Shown: positions 10,111-21,740 of the stretch, in pieces
Position numbering within the stretch: the first letter of the stretch is position 1
Layout of the letters: every line of letters begins with the position of its first letter
Assembly (NCBI GenBank): GCA_036897485.1
Contig: JAYMTF010001062.1
Coordinates: 1-26,735 of the forward strand
From: Pelargonium nanum
Taxonomy: Eukaryota; Streptophyta; Magnoliopsida; Geraniales; Geraniaceae
DNA length: 26,735 nt
Direction: 5' to 3'
Notes under the pieces: generated by a model
Databases searched by the model: none
The model's input: only the letters and a program-made list of their open reading frames with translations
What the model was told of the DNA's origin: nothing
Translations under genes and position numbers: made by a program

Positions 10111-11830
10111 TCGTTCTACTTGAAATAAATTGCCAAATATTGAAACAACGGAAGGATCACTTGTCAAAAAATTATATTATACTCATCATTAATGTCTAAG
10201 TTCAAAACTACTTTGCACATGTCCTATATGACCTATTACGATTCTTACATGTTATCCTATATTCCTAACTACAACTATGACCTCAAAAAACCCTCGTACT
10301 AATGAAAACACAAACTCAAATCTCTTGAAATAAAGAAATAGACATTAAAAAATACACTGAGGAGGATCAGACCATGATTGGGTGGTAAGGCCATTATTGA
10401 GGTCTTAACGTGGTGTTTCATGAAAATACGCAAAACGTATTCCAGAATTCCGTAGTTAGTGTACAGTGTACAGACTTGACCCAAAAAATCAGGAAATAAT
10501 GTGGCCGGTTCAGCCAACAACACAGTAGCAATATGCGCCAACAGTACAAGCCTATACAATACCTTATCATTAGCTCTACATATATTCTCATACTCATCAC
10601 CAAACCAAACCAACTCATATTCTTCGATCGGGTACCAAGACTTTACACCAACACATTTCTTTATTCCACACCCGTACATTACACAGTACTAGGCACCACC
10701 TTTGTTTCGATTTTGATTTTTTTGGATCATGTCGGCAAAATTGACAAATCAGATTTCAAACCGAATTTGTTCGGATTCATATTTGTATCATAAATTTCAA
10801 TCCCATATGAAATATTGTCGGATCATATTATGTCAGTTTGTAGTTTGGATGTCTGCGAATTAATCTAAATTTGTCAGCTCTGCGTGCTTGAGAGCCTGAG
10901 ATTCAATCAACACACATTTGAATTGGACTTGAGCGGGTGCAAACTCTCGTAAACTTGGTCGAATCTCAACTATTAACTCTAAAACGACAATTTTTTTGTT
11001 ATGTATTTTGGATTTATTGGTCACAAATTCATTAACAATTATTGGGTATTTTGATTTAAATTAGAGGGGCTGACATTGAATTAATGGGCCAAGAGGGTAG
11101 GTGGGCTTGTATGAGGAGGAGCAGAGCAACCCCATTTGGAAAGGGCAAAGCACAGTTTGATGATACTGATATATACCATTATGCTCCACAACTTATAATG
11201 TGTTGGACCACTTTTCTTCTTTTGTTGGACCACCTTCTTCATGGTTTGGTGAACTAATTTATGAACAACACCCCAATCCATTTCTTATTCTTTTTACCAT
11301 TTTGGGTTTGAGGTGAGATGGTACAACTACAACATTTTAATTCTATTTTTATTGACATTAGTTTTTGGGATTTAGTTAGAAAGATCTAATTTACTTAGAG
11401 TTTATTTATAAAAATATATATTTCATAATGTATTTGAATAATTTGTTCTAATGTAATAGAAAAATCGTATCTGTCTTACGTAAATATCTCTATTTATGTA
11501 ATTGAGATAGAGATACAAAAGTCAAGTGAGAACAAAACATAAAAAGAGGCAAGAGGTCAGATCTCGGCGTACTAACTTTAACATGTTCGTTTCTCAAAAA
11601 ATGATATCAAATCCATAAGCTTAGTGTCTAGCTTTAACATGTACAATTTTTTTAAATAAAATATACCTCATTTTTTTTGGGTCAAACATTTTTTTTTGAA
11701 CATTTTGGGTCAACATTTTGAGGTAGTTATTAAATTTTTTTTTGGATCAACATTTGGGCTCATTGGATTCTTAAATTATAAGAACTTTTTTTTTTTCTTT
11801 TCCACACGACCTTTCTATTGACATTTGAAT
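10110..11830. other. Intergenic upstream of NRAP, no supported gene
   Basis: A 126-codon minus-strand frame at 10679-10299 is the longest unexplained one, but it matches no family I recognise. A T-rich degenerate array at 11671-11760 repeats the core GGGTCAAACA or GGATCAACAT between T runs. Confidence 0.4.
11671..11760. repeat. Degenerate T-rich tandem array with GTCAACA cores
   Basis: Four or so imperfect units of poly-T followed by GGGTCAAACA, GAACA, GGGTCAACA or GGATCAACA are laid head to tail just upstream of the NRAP site II cluster. It looks like slippage-driven expansion of a small motif. Confidence 0.45.
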
Positions 11831-11947
11831 TATACACACATTTAAGTTATGGGTTTAGGCCCAGTTAAGAAGCAGTTGAGCCCAATAAAGAAAAATTATA
11901 ATAGTGCTTGAAGCCCAGCCTACCGGTTAAGTTATGGGCTAGGCCCA
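11755..11947 (+). promoter_or_regulatory. Site II (TGGGCY/RGCCCA) cluster in the NRAP promoter
   Basis: TGGGCT or its complement occurs at 11755-11760, 11858-11863 (GGCCCA), 11879-11884 (AGCCCA), 11912-11917 (AGCCCA), 11935-11940 (TGGGCT) and 11942-11947 (GGCCCA). Site II elements bind TCP factors. Together with telo-boxes they are characteristic of plant ribosomal-protein and ribosome-biogenesis promoters, which fits the NRAP gene that follows. Confidence 0.75.
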
Positions 11948-12068
11948 TATAATTTTTTGAAAAAATGATAGGCCCGTATTTTCAATTACTTTCTCCTCTG
12001 TTTGTTCCGTTAGGTAATTACAAGTTCCAGTTCTTGGTTGTAGCTTCCTTCTCCCGCCACCCACCCTT

Positions 12069-12094
12069 AAACCCTAGCATTCCTTAAACCCTAA
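12069..12094 (+). promoter_or_regulatory. Two telo-boxes (AAACCCTA) near the NRAP start
   Basis: AAACCCTAG (12069-12077) and AAACCCTAA (12086-12094) lie 34-59 bases before the ATG, probably in or near the leader. Telo-boxes near the transcription start, downstream of site II elements, are the known promoter arrangement of plant translation and ribosome-assembly genes. Confidence 0.75.
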
Positions 12095-12127
12095 GAGCGT
12101 AGCAACAACTGAAGCTCACCGAGAAAA

Positions 12128-15100
12128 ATGGCTTCTGATTCTTTGATGGACTCAATGGAGTTCAAGGTTAAGGAGTTGATGAAGGAGGTCCAGCTCGACT
12201 ACTCACCTGACCTCACTAAGCTCGTCGACAAAACTGTTTCCGCCATAAAAAAAGCCATTGCCAAAATTCCTGAAGATTTGAAGGTTATTTTGCTCTTTAT
12301 AATTTGAATTATCTTTTGCTATATATATTTGGGGGATTGTAAGTTCAAAATCTGTACTTGGTTGCATTGAATTTGTAGTTTCAGGTATAATTTAATCTCT
12401 CAAATACTAGTTCTTTACCGTTTATGCATTTCATTAGAATGTGTTGTTTTTATTGAATTCGGATGCGGGAAACTATATGAGATTTGATTTTAAAAACAAT
12501 CTATTCATGTTTTCCCCAGTCATAAGACTCAAGTTTTGTGCTTTTTAATGATCCACTGAGTCCTAATTGGGTGTCTGAACAATTGGCAGGTTACAGCAGA
12601 TTGGGCACCAGGGTTTATTAGAGACATTGGTGCGGACAAAGTTGACTTCACCTTTAAGAAGCCAAAATCTATTGAAATTGGAGGGAGTTATGCTACCCGT
12701 TGCATTGCGAAGCCTGATGTAAATGTTGATGTTTTCATTCGGTTGCCAAAGGTAAGCATGTAGCTTCTTTACCATTTTGGTTTTCAGTATCAAAAGAAAT
12801 TATTGAGCTATGAGGATTTGTAACTGGGAGATTTTGGAAGTAAGGAATACACTAGGACTTAAAGTTACCTTTTTTTTTAAATCACTGCATACGATCAAAG
12901 ATGGTATAAAATTGGGTACTTGGTTCAAATGAAACAATGTAAGCGAAAATCTTGATAAATCAAGATAAATTTTGTTTAATACCTCAGAATAAGGTTTTTG
13001 TACTGTTCTTTTCTAAGTTTCTCCTTGTGGCAGGAATGTTTTAATGAGAAGGACTATTTGAATCACCGATACCATGCCAAAAGGTTCCTTTATCTTTGTG
13101 TAATCAAGAAATACTTGAAATCCTCATTAATTGAGAAGGTTTACTGGTCTACCTTACAGAATGAGGCCCGTAAACCTATACTGGTTCTCTCTCCAGGTTT
13201 GCTGTTATCTGATATTTCCATGTAGTTTATATGTTCTTCAAATTGGTTTATTTTGAGCGAATGAGGCCTCACTTGTTTCTGTGTAGCTCACTACTTATTT
13301 GGAATAATACTGAAAAGAAAAATATCTTTGGTATGTAGCGGAGAAGCCTGATGAAATTCCTGCATTTTCTGTAAGAATAATTCCTACAGCAACATCATTG
13401 TTTAACATTTCAAAGCTTAACTTGAAGCGTAACAATGTTCGTGCTTTAAAGCAAGGTAGTTATAACCCCGAATAACTGATTCCCTTTTCTCTCTCTTCTT
13501 AAACAGCTAAATCTATACATGTGATGTTTAATGCGCATTTATATATCTCTCTTTAAACCTTTTACAGGGACTGATCCTCAGCCTACGCCAAGATACAACA
13601 GTAGTATTTTGGAAGACATGATTATGGAGGAAAATGCCGAGTTTTTGAAGAAAACTTTTCTTGGATGGAAGGAATTAGGAGAGACTGTCATTCTTCTGAA
13701 AGTATGATACTACATATATTGACTATATATTGATGTGATAGTAGTCTGCAAGAGCTGGAAATTTATATTGTCTTGTTGGTGCAGGTATGGGCTCGGCAGA
13801 GAAGTTCAATATATGCTCATGATTGCTTAAATGGGTTTCTAATCTCCATCATATTGTCATACCTTGCATCTCGGAATCAAATTAACAACTCAATGAAGGC
13901 GATGCAAATATTTCGTGTCACAATGGACTTCATTGGTGTGTTTATTGTAAATTATTAATTGTCTTTATAAACCAATTTATTGGATTAGATAAAAAAATTC
14001 AAAAAATCTTTATGTCAGTCATCTTTTTCTTGAATGCTAAGCTTTATCAACAATTCTATGCAACTTACTATTGGGAAGTTAACATTTCATGGAAGTTTGA
14101 GAATTCAAATATACATTTGAGATGTAGTAACTTGTTGATATGCTGTTATATGAAAAAATCAATGGTTTTTGTGAAGCACACTTGTTTCCTATTTTTGCTG
14201 AACGTAGATTGGTTCTAGTCTAACTCGGTAATTTTTCTTTTAAAGTATGACTTGTATATAAATCAAGCTTGTTCAGTAGGACAATAAAAAACGTGAACTC
14301 AATTATCTCTCTATATTTTGTCTGGTTAGTCAATGCTTATTATTTAAATGATTTGTCATAGTTTTTTTAACCTTTTTGTTCTTTTCAATTTTGAACATTG
14401 GGTTGAAATAGGAATAGTATGCAAACCATGGTATTTAGTATTAGTTTATCTGCCTTTTCATAGGTATTCAAGGATGACAGCAAATCCAGCACTAAGGTTC
14501 AAGTAATAGGGCTCTTAAGTAATGGATTTTAGGCCAGTTAGAATACTTACTATTTATTTTCTAACTGCAGCCTCCTCGAAATCATGGAGCCGTGGGCTTT
14601 ACTTTCCTCAAGAGGACCAGAAAGCTATTCCAAAGGAGGTCTGTTGCTTCCTGATATATCAGCATTTTAATACCAATTTTAGTTACGTTCTATCATTAGT
14701 GTTTAAGCACTCTGATAACATTGCTTGTGTTTTGGATAATTATTTGTTATTTTTAATAATTTGTTTGATTTCTCATTTCCAGCTTATGAACTCTGTTTGT
14801 GGTGAATTATTTTTTGTTGGGTGTAAACCGAATCTTATGCTATAAAATATCTGCCTTTTGACGTCCTCAAATAATGACTCCCTTTGTCCCAAAATGAGTG
14901 TCCATTTTCTTTTGCATTTTTGTCCCAAAATGAGTGTTTTGTTTCCTTTTTAGGAAGTTAGTCATGCATGAATTACCAACATTATCCCTATAATACAACA
15001 CATGTTCATGGGGTTAAAATATGAAATGTACAACATTAACTAATTTCTCCTTAATTTTTCCCAAAATAGAAACAAAGACACTCATTTTGGGACCGAGGGA

Positions 15101-18100
15101 GTATATGATAATCTGAAATTATTCTCTCTGTTGAGGCCTCACAATTCATTCACAATTCTGTTTCTCCATTCTCTTCACACTGCTCTTCTATATGTTGTGT
15201 TCATTATGAGTTATGGAATTGCAGGAAAGGGTGCAATTTTTAGAATCATTTCCTGTGGCTATTTGTGGTTCATCCAACTACTTCAACTTTAGTTTCAGGA
15301 TGGCAAAGAGTGCTTTCTTTGAGGTATGTTATGTCGTCAAATTAACTTAATAGCCAGTAGGACCATGCTGCACTCATTTAAGAAATTGACTATCCTTATT
15401 TCACAATTTAGCTCCAAGATGAAGCTGCTCTGACAGTTAAATGCATAGAGCAATGTGGAGATGGCGGATTTGAGGAACTTTTTATGACCAAGATAGACTA
15501 TCCTGCTAAATATGATTATTGCATAAGGTATACTTGCTTGATTCTATAACTGCATGTCTGTCGCTTATAATTTATGCTTATAACAGTATTTTAAATGCAG
15601 AATAAAAACAAAATTTGTGATTCACTGTTTCGATTAACTGCATGCAATATCTTTGTCTACATTTATTTATTTGGCCAAATTTAGAAAATGATTCCTGAAG
15701 TTCCCATCCCCGGAAAATTAATGCTCCGTCCCAAAATGAGTGTCTTGGTTTCTAAAAATTAAGAAGTTAGTCAATGTTGTACATTTCCTCTCGTAACTCC
15801 ATGGACATGTTTTGTAACAAATTCAACGGATATTAACTAACTTATTATAAGGATACTATTAATAATTCATGCATAACTAACTTCCTAAAAAGCAAACAAC
15901 ACACTCATTTCGGGACTAAAATGCAAAAGAAACATGACATTCATTTTGGGACGGAGGGAGAATTTCGTTATGCTTGTTCCTATTTGCAACTTCAGGTTTT
16001 GTGCAATGTATTTTTTCATTGTTGCACTTCTGTAGAAATGATTTGTTTAGTTTCTAGCCATTTCTCTGATCATATTTTATCTTTGTTTCCTTAATTCTGC
16101 ATGGTGCTCTTTTAGATTGAATATGAAAGAAAAAAGTGAGGTTTATGCATCCGGATTTTGCTTGGATGAAGAATGTTGGAGATTGTATGAGCAGAAGGTA
16201 TATCGACTTCTTTACCAAGGACTGGGAGATAGAGTGAAGTTCATCCGGGTTACGTGGAGAAATACATTTATGGAATGCAACATAGAAAATGTATGCGTTC
16301 GAGCATTAAACCTTATGCCTTCAGTTATAAATTCACCATGTTCTGGATCACCTAGGTCTAATTATCTTCTGATTTCAGGGATTGTCAATATTTGATGTAG
16401 AGCCTTTGCTTGTTGGAATCTCTGTGAGCTCTTTGGAGAAAGCTTTTAGAGTGGTTGACATCGGGCCAGATGCTGAAAATAAAGAGGAGGTATCTGCGTT
16501 CTATGTTATACTATATTTTGGATATCTTGAAATGCATGTACTTATCTAATCTTTTGCCCCAGGCTCTCAAATTCCGTAGGTTTTGGGGGGAGAAATCAGA
16601 GCTTCGTAGATTTAAAGATGGTAAAATTGCAGAAAGCACAGGTGTGGCATTTTATGCTTCTGCTGAAAATAGTTGTATCTGTTTACTTGTCTGTAGGTGA
16701 TTCACTTAACTCTCTTTTCTCGATTTTATAGTGTGGGAAAGTGAGCAATGGGCAAGACATCTCATCATAAAAAGGATTACTGAGTATGTACTTTTGCGAC
16801 ATCTTTCTCTACCAAAAGAAAATATTCTGCATATTGTGGATCAACTCGATTTCTCTTTGCTTTATGGTGCTGGAGGTAACGGACCGGTTGATAGACAAAA
16901 ATTAATGTTAGCTTTTGTGATATTCCTCTTCATATGCTTGATGAATATTCTATACAATGGATGTGCTTATTTATTTTCAGATCCCATATCTTTTTCTGGA
17001 AATCTGCTTGGGGCTTTTGATGTTTTATCAAAGCGCTTGCGTCTTATTGAAGATATTCCTTTGAAGGTATCTAGCGTTCAGCCCTTGGATTCAGGTATAC
17101 ACTTTTAGCTAGCACAACCTTATTTCACTAATCAGTAATCACCTTCGTTGGTCTTTCATCCTAATTCTTCTCACAGTCATTGCATCGGGTGCAAAATTTC
17201 TTGATAAAGATGCCTCTGCTTGGTCATTAGATGACGAGCAAACATATTTTAGCTACTGTAGGATGAAAAATAATGTTACATGCTAGTAATGCATGTTACT
17301 AGTATGTGTAATATCCTATATGGGAGGAATAATCTAAAAAAACTAATGGTACCCGACGTCTTGCTGCAATTGCTGTTTGACCAGTGTAATACTGCATTGT
17401 TGAAAGGAAGTTGTGTGAAAACTTTGCTGTGATGTTCTTGTCATAAACTCTTTATATTCCTTTCTCTTCTGTATATTACTACGTCTTTACATATTCAATC
17501 TTTTGGGAAAGAGTCTTGGCTCTCTCCTGGTGACTTGGTTTGAATCTTCCTGTTCATACAATACTTTTATCCACATGGATAATTTGTGATTTATTTTTGC
17601 ACATGAAAAGGAGGCGCGTAAGTTTTATTATAGATGTTAGCTAAATTTATCTTGTATTAACAATTGAATCACTAATTTTAGTAAAACTTCCGGGTTTAAG
17701 AGTAGTGTTCACTGACTGGGACATTAATATTTACAGCATTCAGGTTTACATCTGTCTTTCCTCCTGAACCTCATCCGCTAGCTAATGAGAAAGGTAGTAT
17801 TCCAAGATTACAAAAGCTGCCTTCATCTTGTATTCAGCCGCTGGATGTTATGATTCAGGTATAATACCTATGGAGAAGTCATATTCATTTAGTTATCTCT
17901 TGTTCACTTTACTTATAATGGCTTATCATTTGCTTCTATCCAGTTGGAAGGTTCTGGGAACTGGCCGATGGATGATGTCGCAATTGAGAAAACTAAATCT
18001 GCATTCCTTCTTAAAATTGGAGAAAGGTGGGTTAGCTAGGGCCTTTATTGAGCTAATATCATCTTTGCGAATGATCTATCTGACAATATGATATGGCAGT

Positions 18101-21100
18101 CTTCAGAATAATTGGGGGATGACATGTACTGCTACTGAGGAGGATGTGGATGTTCTTCTGTCTGGATATGCATTTCGGCTCAAAATTTTGCATGAGCGAG
18201 GCCTCAGTTTGTTGAAGAATGAAAGTAAGTGCTCTCAGCTTTATACATGCTCCCTTATCTATGGACAGATGGCGAAACCCTGTAACAGACTAACTTATTC
18301 TATTTGTTCAGCTGGAACTGATCAAGCAAAGCGGGTTTCTTCTGTTGACAAGAAACTTTTTGTCCGTAGTCAGCATTCTAGCATGATTAATGGGTTACTG
18401 GGTCTGTACCCAGCGTATGGGCCAGTTGTTAGGTGAGTATTTGAATTTTGACTTGGCTTTATTTATCTTAATGATTCATTAATTCCAAATACCTTCTTAA
18501 TTATATCTGTAGGTTTGCAAAACGATGGGTTACATCACATCTCTTTTCAGCTTGCTTGGCAGAGGAGGCAGTTGAGCTGCTAGTTGCTCATCTCTTTTTG
18601 AAGCCTTTGCCATTTTATGCTCCTTGCTCACGGATCACAGGCTTTTTAAGGTTGAGTAACTATTATTAAAGGCATTCCAAAGAAATTTAATAATCATGCC
18701 TATCATGGTTCTTGTCACGTGTGAAACTGTGGGTATCAAACATTGATTCACTTCCTAATCATAAGCATTTGTTGTAGTTTGTACTACATGCAGCTTTCAA
18801 CATCTTTGTTTCTTAAATATCAGTAAAAGATTGTGAATGGAAAACAAATTGCATCTCATGTACGGGATAAGATAAGAGAACAAAAATAATTTCGATCCAC
18901 TTTCTTTATAGCTATTGGCAAAATTAGCGAAGCTTGATTGGTTTGGTGGTTGTTGAGGTGACTGGTGTCTCCAGTTTCCTTGACAGTGTGTGCAATTGTA
19001 TCATGTCACCACTGGTGGGGTTGGTTTGTGATTAGGAGTGGGCATGGAGCTCTATTGGAGGTAGATGTAGGGATGACTCATGACAGAGTAAAGTAACACT
19101 CTAGCCGGGCTTTCAATTTTTAGTCCCTCCGCCAAATTCAGACTCTGTCTGGGTTGGAGTTTTTTTATAGTTTATAACTCCAAATTACAATCCTTGGTTG
19201 AGTCTCCTTTTCAGTTACCTTTAACCAACAAAAATTTCTTATTTGACAATACAGTAATTATAGAGTTTCTTTTATTGCACCAATTTTAATAGTACTAATT
19301 ACATGCTTTCTTGACCAATCATATTATCTTGATTGAGAGATGAAAAAGAAATCATCTTGACTGAAGCTAACTGGCAACACGGTGGTGGGAGGCACTATCT
19401 TTACTGGGTTTATTTTTTATGCACCACAAATCCTTTATGGGTTTCTTTTATTGCTCTCTCTTAAACTTGTTAGATGGGTTAAAAATGATTAAATGTATTA
19501 ATGTAATTTGATTTAAAGCAGAGAATTATTACATTCCTCCAATGGGCTATTCATATTGGAACTTTGTTACAAAAGCAAGTAACAAATGTTCAGCAACAAG
19601 AATCATATTTGGTCTGAATATGTAGTTCCTTCCCGTGTTCTTCAATCTTTTGCAGATGGAACAAAACTACATTTTAGAGAGCACCAACCTGTTGATATTT
19701 ATAATAGTTAAAAATTTGATGCTTAGAATCCATGTCTAGAATGTACCCTAGATCCATCTAATTATCTAAATATAGTTAGTATCATGTCTAGGTATTTATA
19801 TAGTTAATATCTTGCTTAATATTTCCTGTGCATCTGTTTATTTTGTTGATAGACAACATGATTTGCAGGTTCCTCCGTTTAATTTCAGAGTACGACTGGA
19901 CCTTCTCTCCTTTGGTGGTTGACATAAATAATGATTTGAGCTCTGCTGATAAAAAAGAGATAAATGTATGTGACTGCTGATTTAGTATTTTTAGATTAAA
20001 GTACTGGGTCCTTCAATATTATGCTTTGGGAAATGATTCTAGGTTTAATTGCTACTACTTTTATATCGCTTGTACAGGATAATTTTTTGGTAAGTAGAAA
20101 GGCTTCTGAACAAGGTACACAAAATGTAAGCCCGGCGATGTTCTTGGCTACAGCTTATGACAAGACATCTGAAGCATGGACCAGACTCTCACCTAATTTA
20201 TTGGTTGGTATTTCTCTTAATTTAAACTTGGTTATGCTTATCGTATATGAGATGAAGTTTCCTTGTTTTTTCTTATACTTGCTATCTGGTGAAGACTTCT
20301 TTTTTCTCCTTAGTTGTATTTACTTTAATCTATAGGTTGTGTTTCTGTTGACTGTTTTAAAACTTTTGAGTGGGTATTCTTTTCCAATAAAATGTTTCAT
20401 CACAGTTTCGAATTGGACCAATATAGATATTGAATATAGCCATAGTGAGAGTTTTATTTCATGCTATAGTTCAATTCATGACTGATGGAGATGTAATTAT
20501 TCTCGAGTATGTGGACCAATAAATTGAACAATGTACCAAGTATAAATTTATTTATTACCCTGCTTGGCAAAATGTATACTTGGGTGAACTCAGTGATTTT
20601 CTACATACAGGTTATTTGGTATTAATTGTTGACTGAGATATCTGAATTGTGCTCGTAGTCTATTCCCTGTTGACATGTATATATGTTGTTGGTGTTGATG
20701 GTTTCTATTTATTTAATTTAAAAGGAGCTCAAAAGGTTGGTAGCTTATGCTCGAAGCAGTGCAAATCTTTTGACCAGACTCATCTTACATGATCAAATTG
20801 ATTCATACAAATGGGAGGTGAGCAAGTACTTTGTTCAGTTGTCAATTGTCATTGTACTCATTTATGCTTGTTAGTTACTTGTTAAACACTATATTTGGAT
20901 TGCAGTGTCTTCTCCGAACTCCTTTGAACAACTATGATGCCGTAGTCCTTCTCCACAGGGATAAACTAGCTTATCCTCAGCGTCTTCTCTTCCCTTCAGA
21001 AGTAACTCAAGGTATATTTCTGGAATAAAACTGGATTCCATGGTTTTCAGCGTTTTCTTTTTCTTATGTTTCGCTTAAAAAAAATTGACAACGCAATGCA

Positions 21101-21740
21101 CAAGGCTCCCACCAATGTGGGGTCTTAATTGGCCTTTCGAGAAGCTGCTTCCCTTAATTCTTTGTACTAGTAATTCATGATGCTCTCTATTGGACAGGGA
21201 GGTCTATTGCTCGCGGGAGTGCTAGTAAGGCTTTCCACCCCTTTATGCTTCCGGGAGACTTGAAGGGGAGCTCAGAGGAAGTAAAAAATAAACTTATGGT
21301 AAACTTTGATCCATTGAGGTGCTTTGTTAGGGATTTGGAGGTAAGCGTCACGCGATTTATTGTCAATCTTGATAACATCAATTGAGCATCTGTCTTCTGT
21401 TCTTATGTGTTCCTGTAAATACTGTAGAGAGATTTCTCCGACACAATCAAGGTGTGGTATGATTCTCTGGGAGGTGATGCTATTGGCCTAACTTGGGAGA
21501 ATCTGCCCTCAAAGGTATAATAGAATCTCTATATCCTAAATTTGTTGTGAGAATGTTATGTGATGTTTTAGTTTTGATAAATGAATTCACACAATCTCCT
21601 TGTGATGACAGAAACGAGAACGAGAGGAAGCTGACGAGGAAGGAAAAGACCCCGTTGACGTGCTAATAACAGTTGGTGAGGTTGGGAAGGGGTTTGTGAG
21701 GAAAATTAACCTTCTTAAGGTTCCAAAGCTCATGAACTAG
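12128..21740 (+). CDS. NRAP: NRAP / nucleolar protein 6 (Utp22-type) ribosome biogenesis factor
   Basis: Twenty-six coding exons join in frame to 1052 residues, the usual size of plant Nrap proteins. Exons: 12128-12283, 12590-12751, 13034-13196, 13339-13455, 13568-13701, 13785-13935, 14571-14638, 15225-15323, 15412-15527, 16116-16290, 16379-16489, 16563-16641, 16732-16875, 16981-17094, 17737-17858, 17944-18026, 18100-18224, 18312-18432, 18513-18650, 19869-19965, 20078-20203, 20725-20817, 20906-21011, 21198-21340, 21428-21514, 21612-21740. All introns are GT-AG. Recognised family segments are IGGSYATRCIAKPDVNVDVF (82-101), WARQRSSIYAHDCLNGF, NYFNFSFRMAKSAFFE, LHERGLSLLKNE and RSIARGSASKAFHPFMLPG, in Nrap order. 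Residues 84-101 form a nucleotidyltransferase-like motif reading N-V-D, with one carboxylate missing. Nrap/Utp22 is a nucleolar structural part of the small-subunit processome, acting with Rrp7 in 18S rRNA maturation. The ATG at 12128 follows an AAAA context. Two introns carry MITEs. Confidence 0.95.
14878..15101 (+). mobile_element. Stowaway-like MITE copy 1 (NRAP intron 7)
   Basis: Left end CTCCCTTTGTCCCAAAATGA; right end TCATTTTGGGACCGAGGGAG, which is nearly its complement. The length is 224 bp and there is no coding capacity. The right flank is TA; the left flank is GA, so one target-site copy appears mutated. A second copy of GTCCCAAAATGAGTG lies just inside the left end. The conserved core near 14953-14980 reads AGGAAGTTAGTCATGCATGA. 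TIR type and TA target place it with Tc1/mariner-related Stowaway MITEs. Confidence 0.85.
15720..15960 (-). mobile_element. Stowaway-like MITE copy 2 (NRAP intron 9), inverted
   Basis: This is the same family as copy 1 in opposite orientation. The intact end is on the right (TCATTTTGGGACGGAGGGAG ending at 15960). The left end is eroded to GCTCCGTCCCAAAATGAG. Read on the minus strand, it shows the same subterminal duplicate of the GTCCC motif and the AGGAAGTTAGT(T/C)ATGCATGA core. Flanking TA is not intact at either end, suggesting an older insertion. Confidence 0.8.
16876..16980 (+). other. NRAP intron 13: in-frame, stop-free (105 nt)
   Basis: This GT-AG intron is a multiple of three and has no stop in the NRAP frame. 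Retention would add 35 residues, mostly hydrophobic because the intron is T-rich. Splicing it out restores the family alignment (GAG then DPISFSGN). Confidence 0.7.
18651..19868 (+). other. NRAP intron 19, longest intron (1218 nt)
   Basis: This intron is much longer than most in the gene. No exon-like frame, MITE terminus or RNA gene could be supported in it. It may hold old insertion debris, for example the less AT-rich stretch near 18950-19200, but I could not define ends. Confidence 0.5.

Noticed and set aside
10299..10679. 126-codon minus-strand frame, the longest frame in the spacer
   Set aside because: It matches no family I recognise, has no supporting promoter or exon context, and overlaps plus-strand frames of similar quality. 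It may be repeat debris.
14464..14570. Possible extra exon in NRAP intron 6 after a TTCATAG acceptor
   Set aside because: It meets an in-frame stop, and direct joining of exon 6 (13935) to exon 7 (14571) restores both frame and family sequence.
17179..17260. Open stretch after a CTCACAG acceptor in NRAP intron 14
   Set aside because: Not needed for frame or family alignment; exon 14 joins cleanly to 17737.
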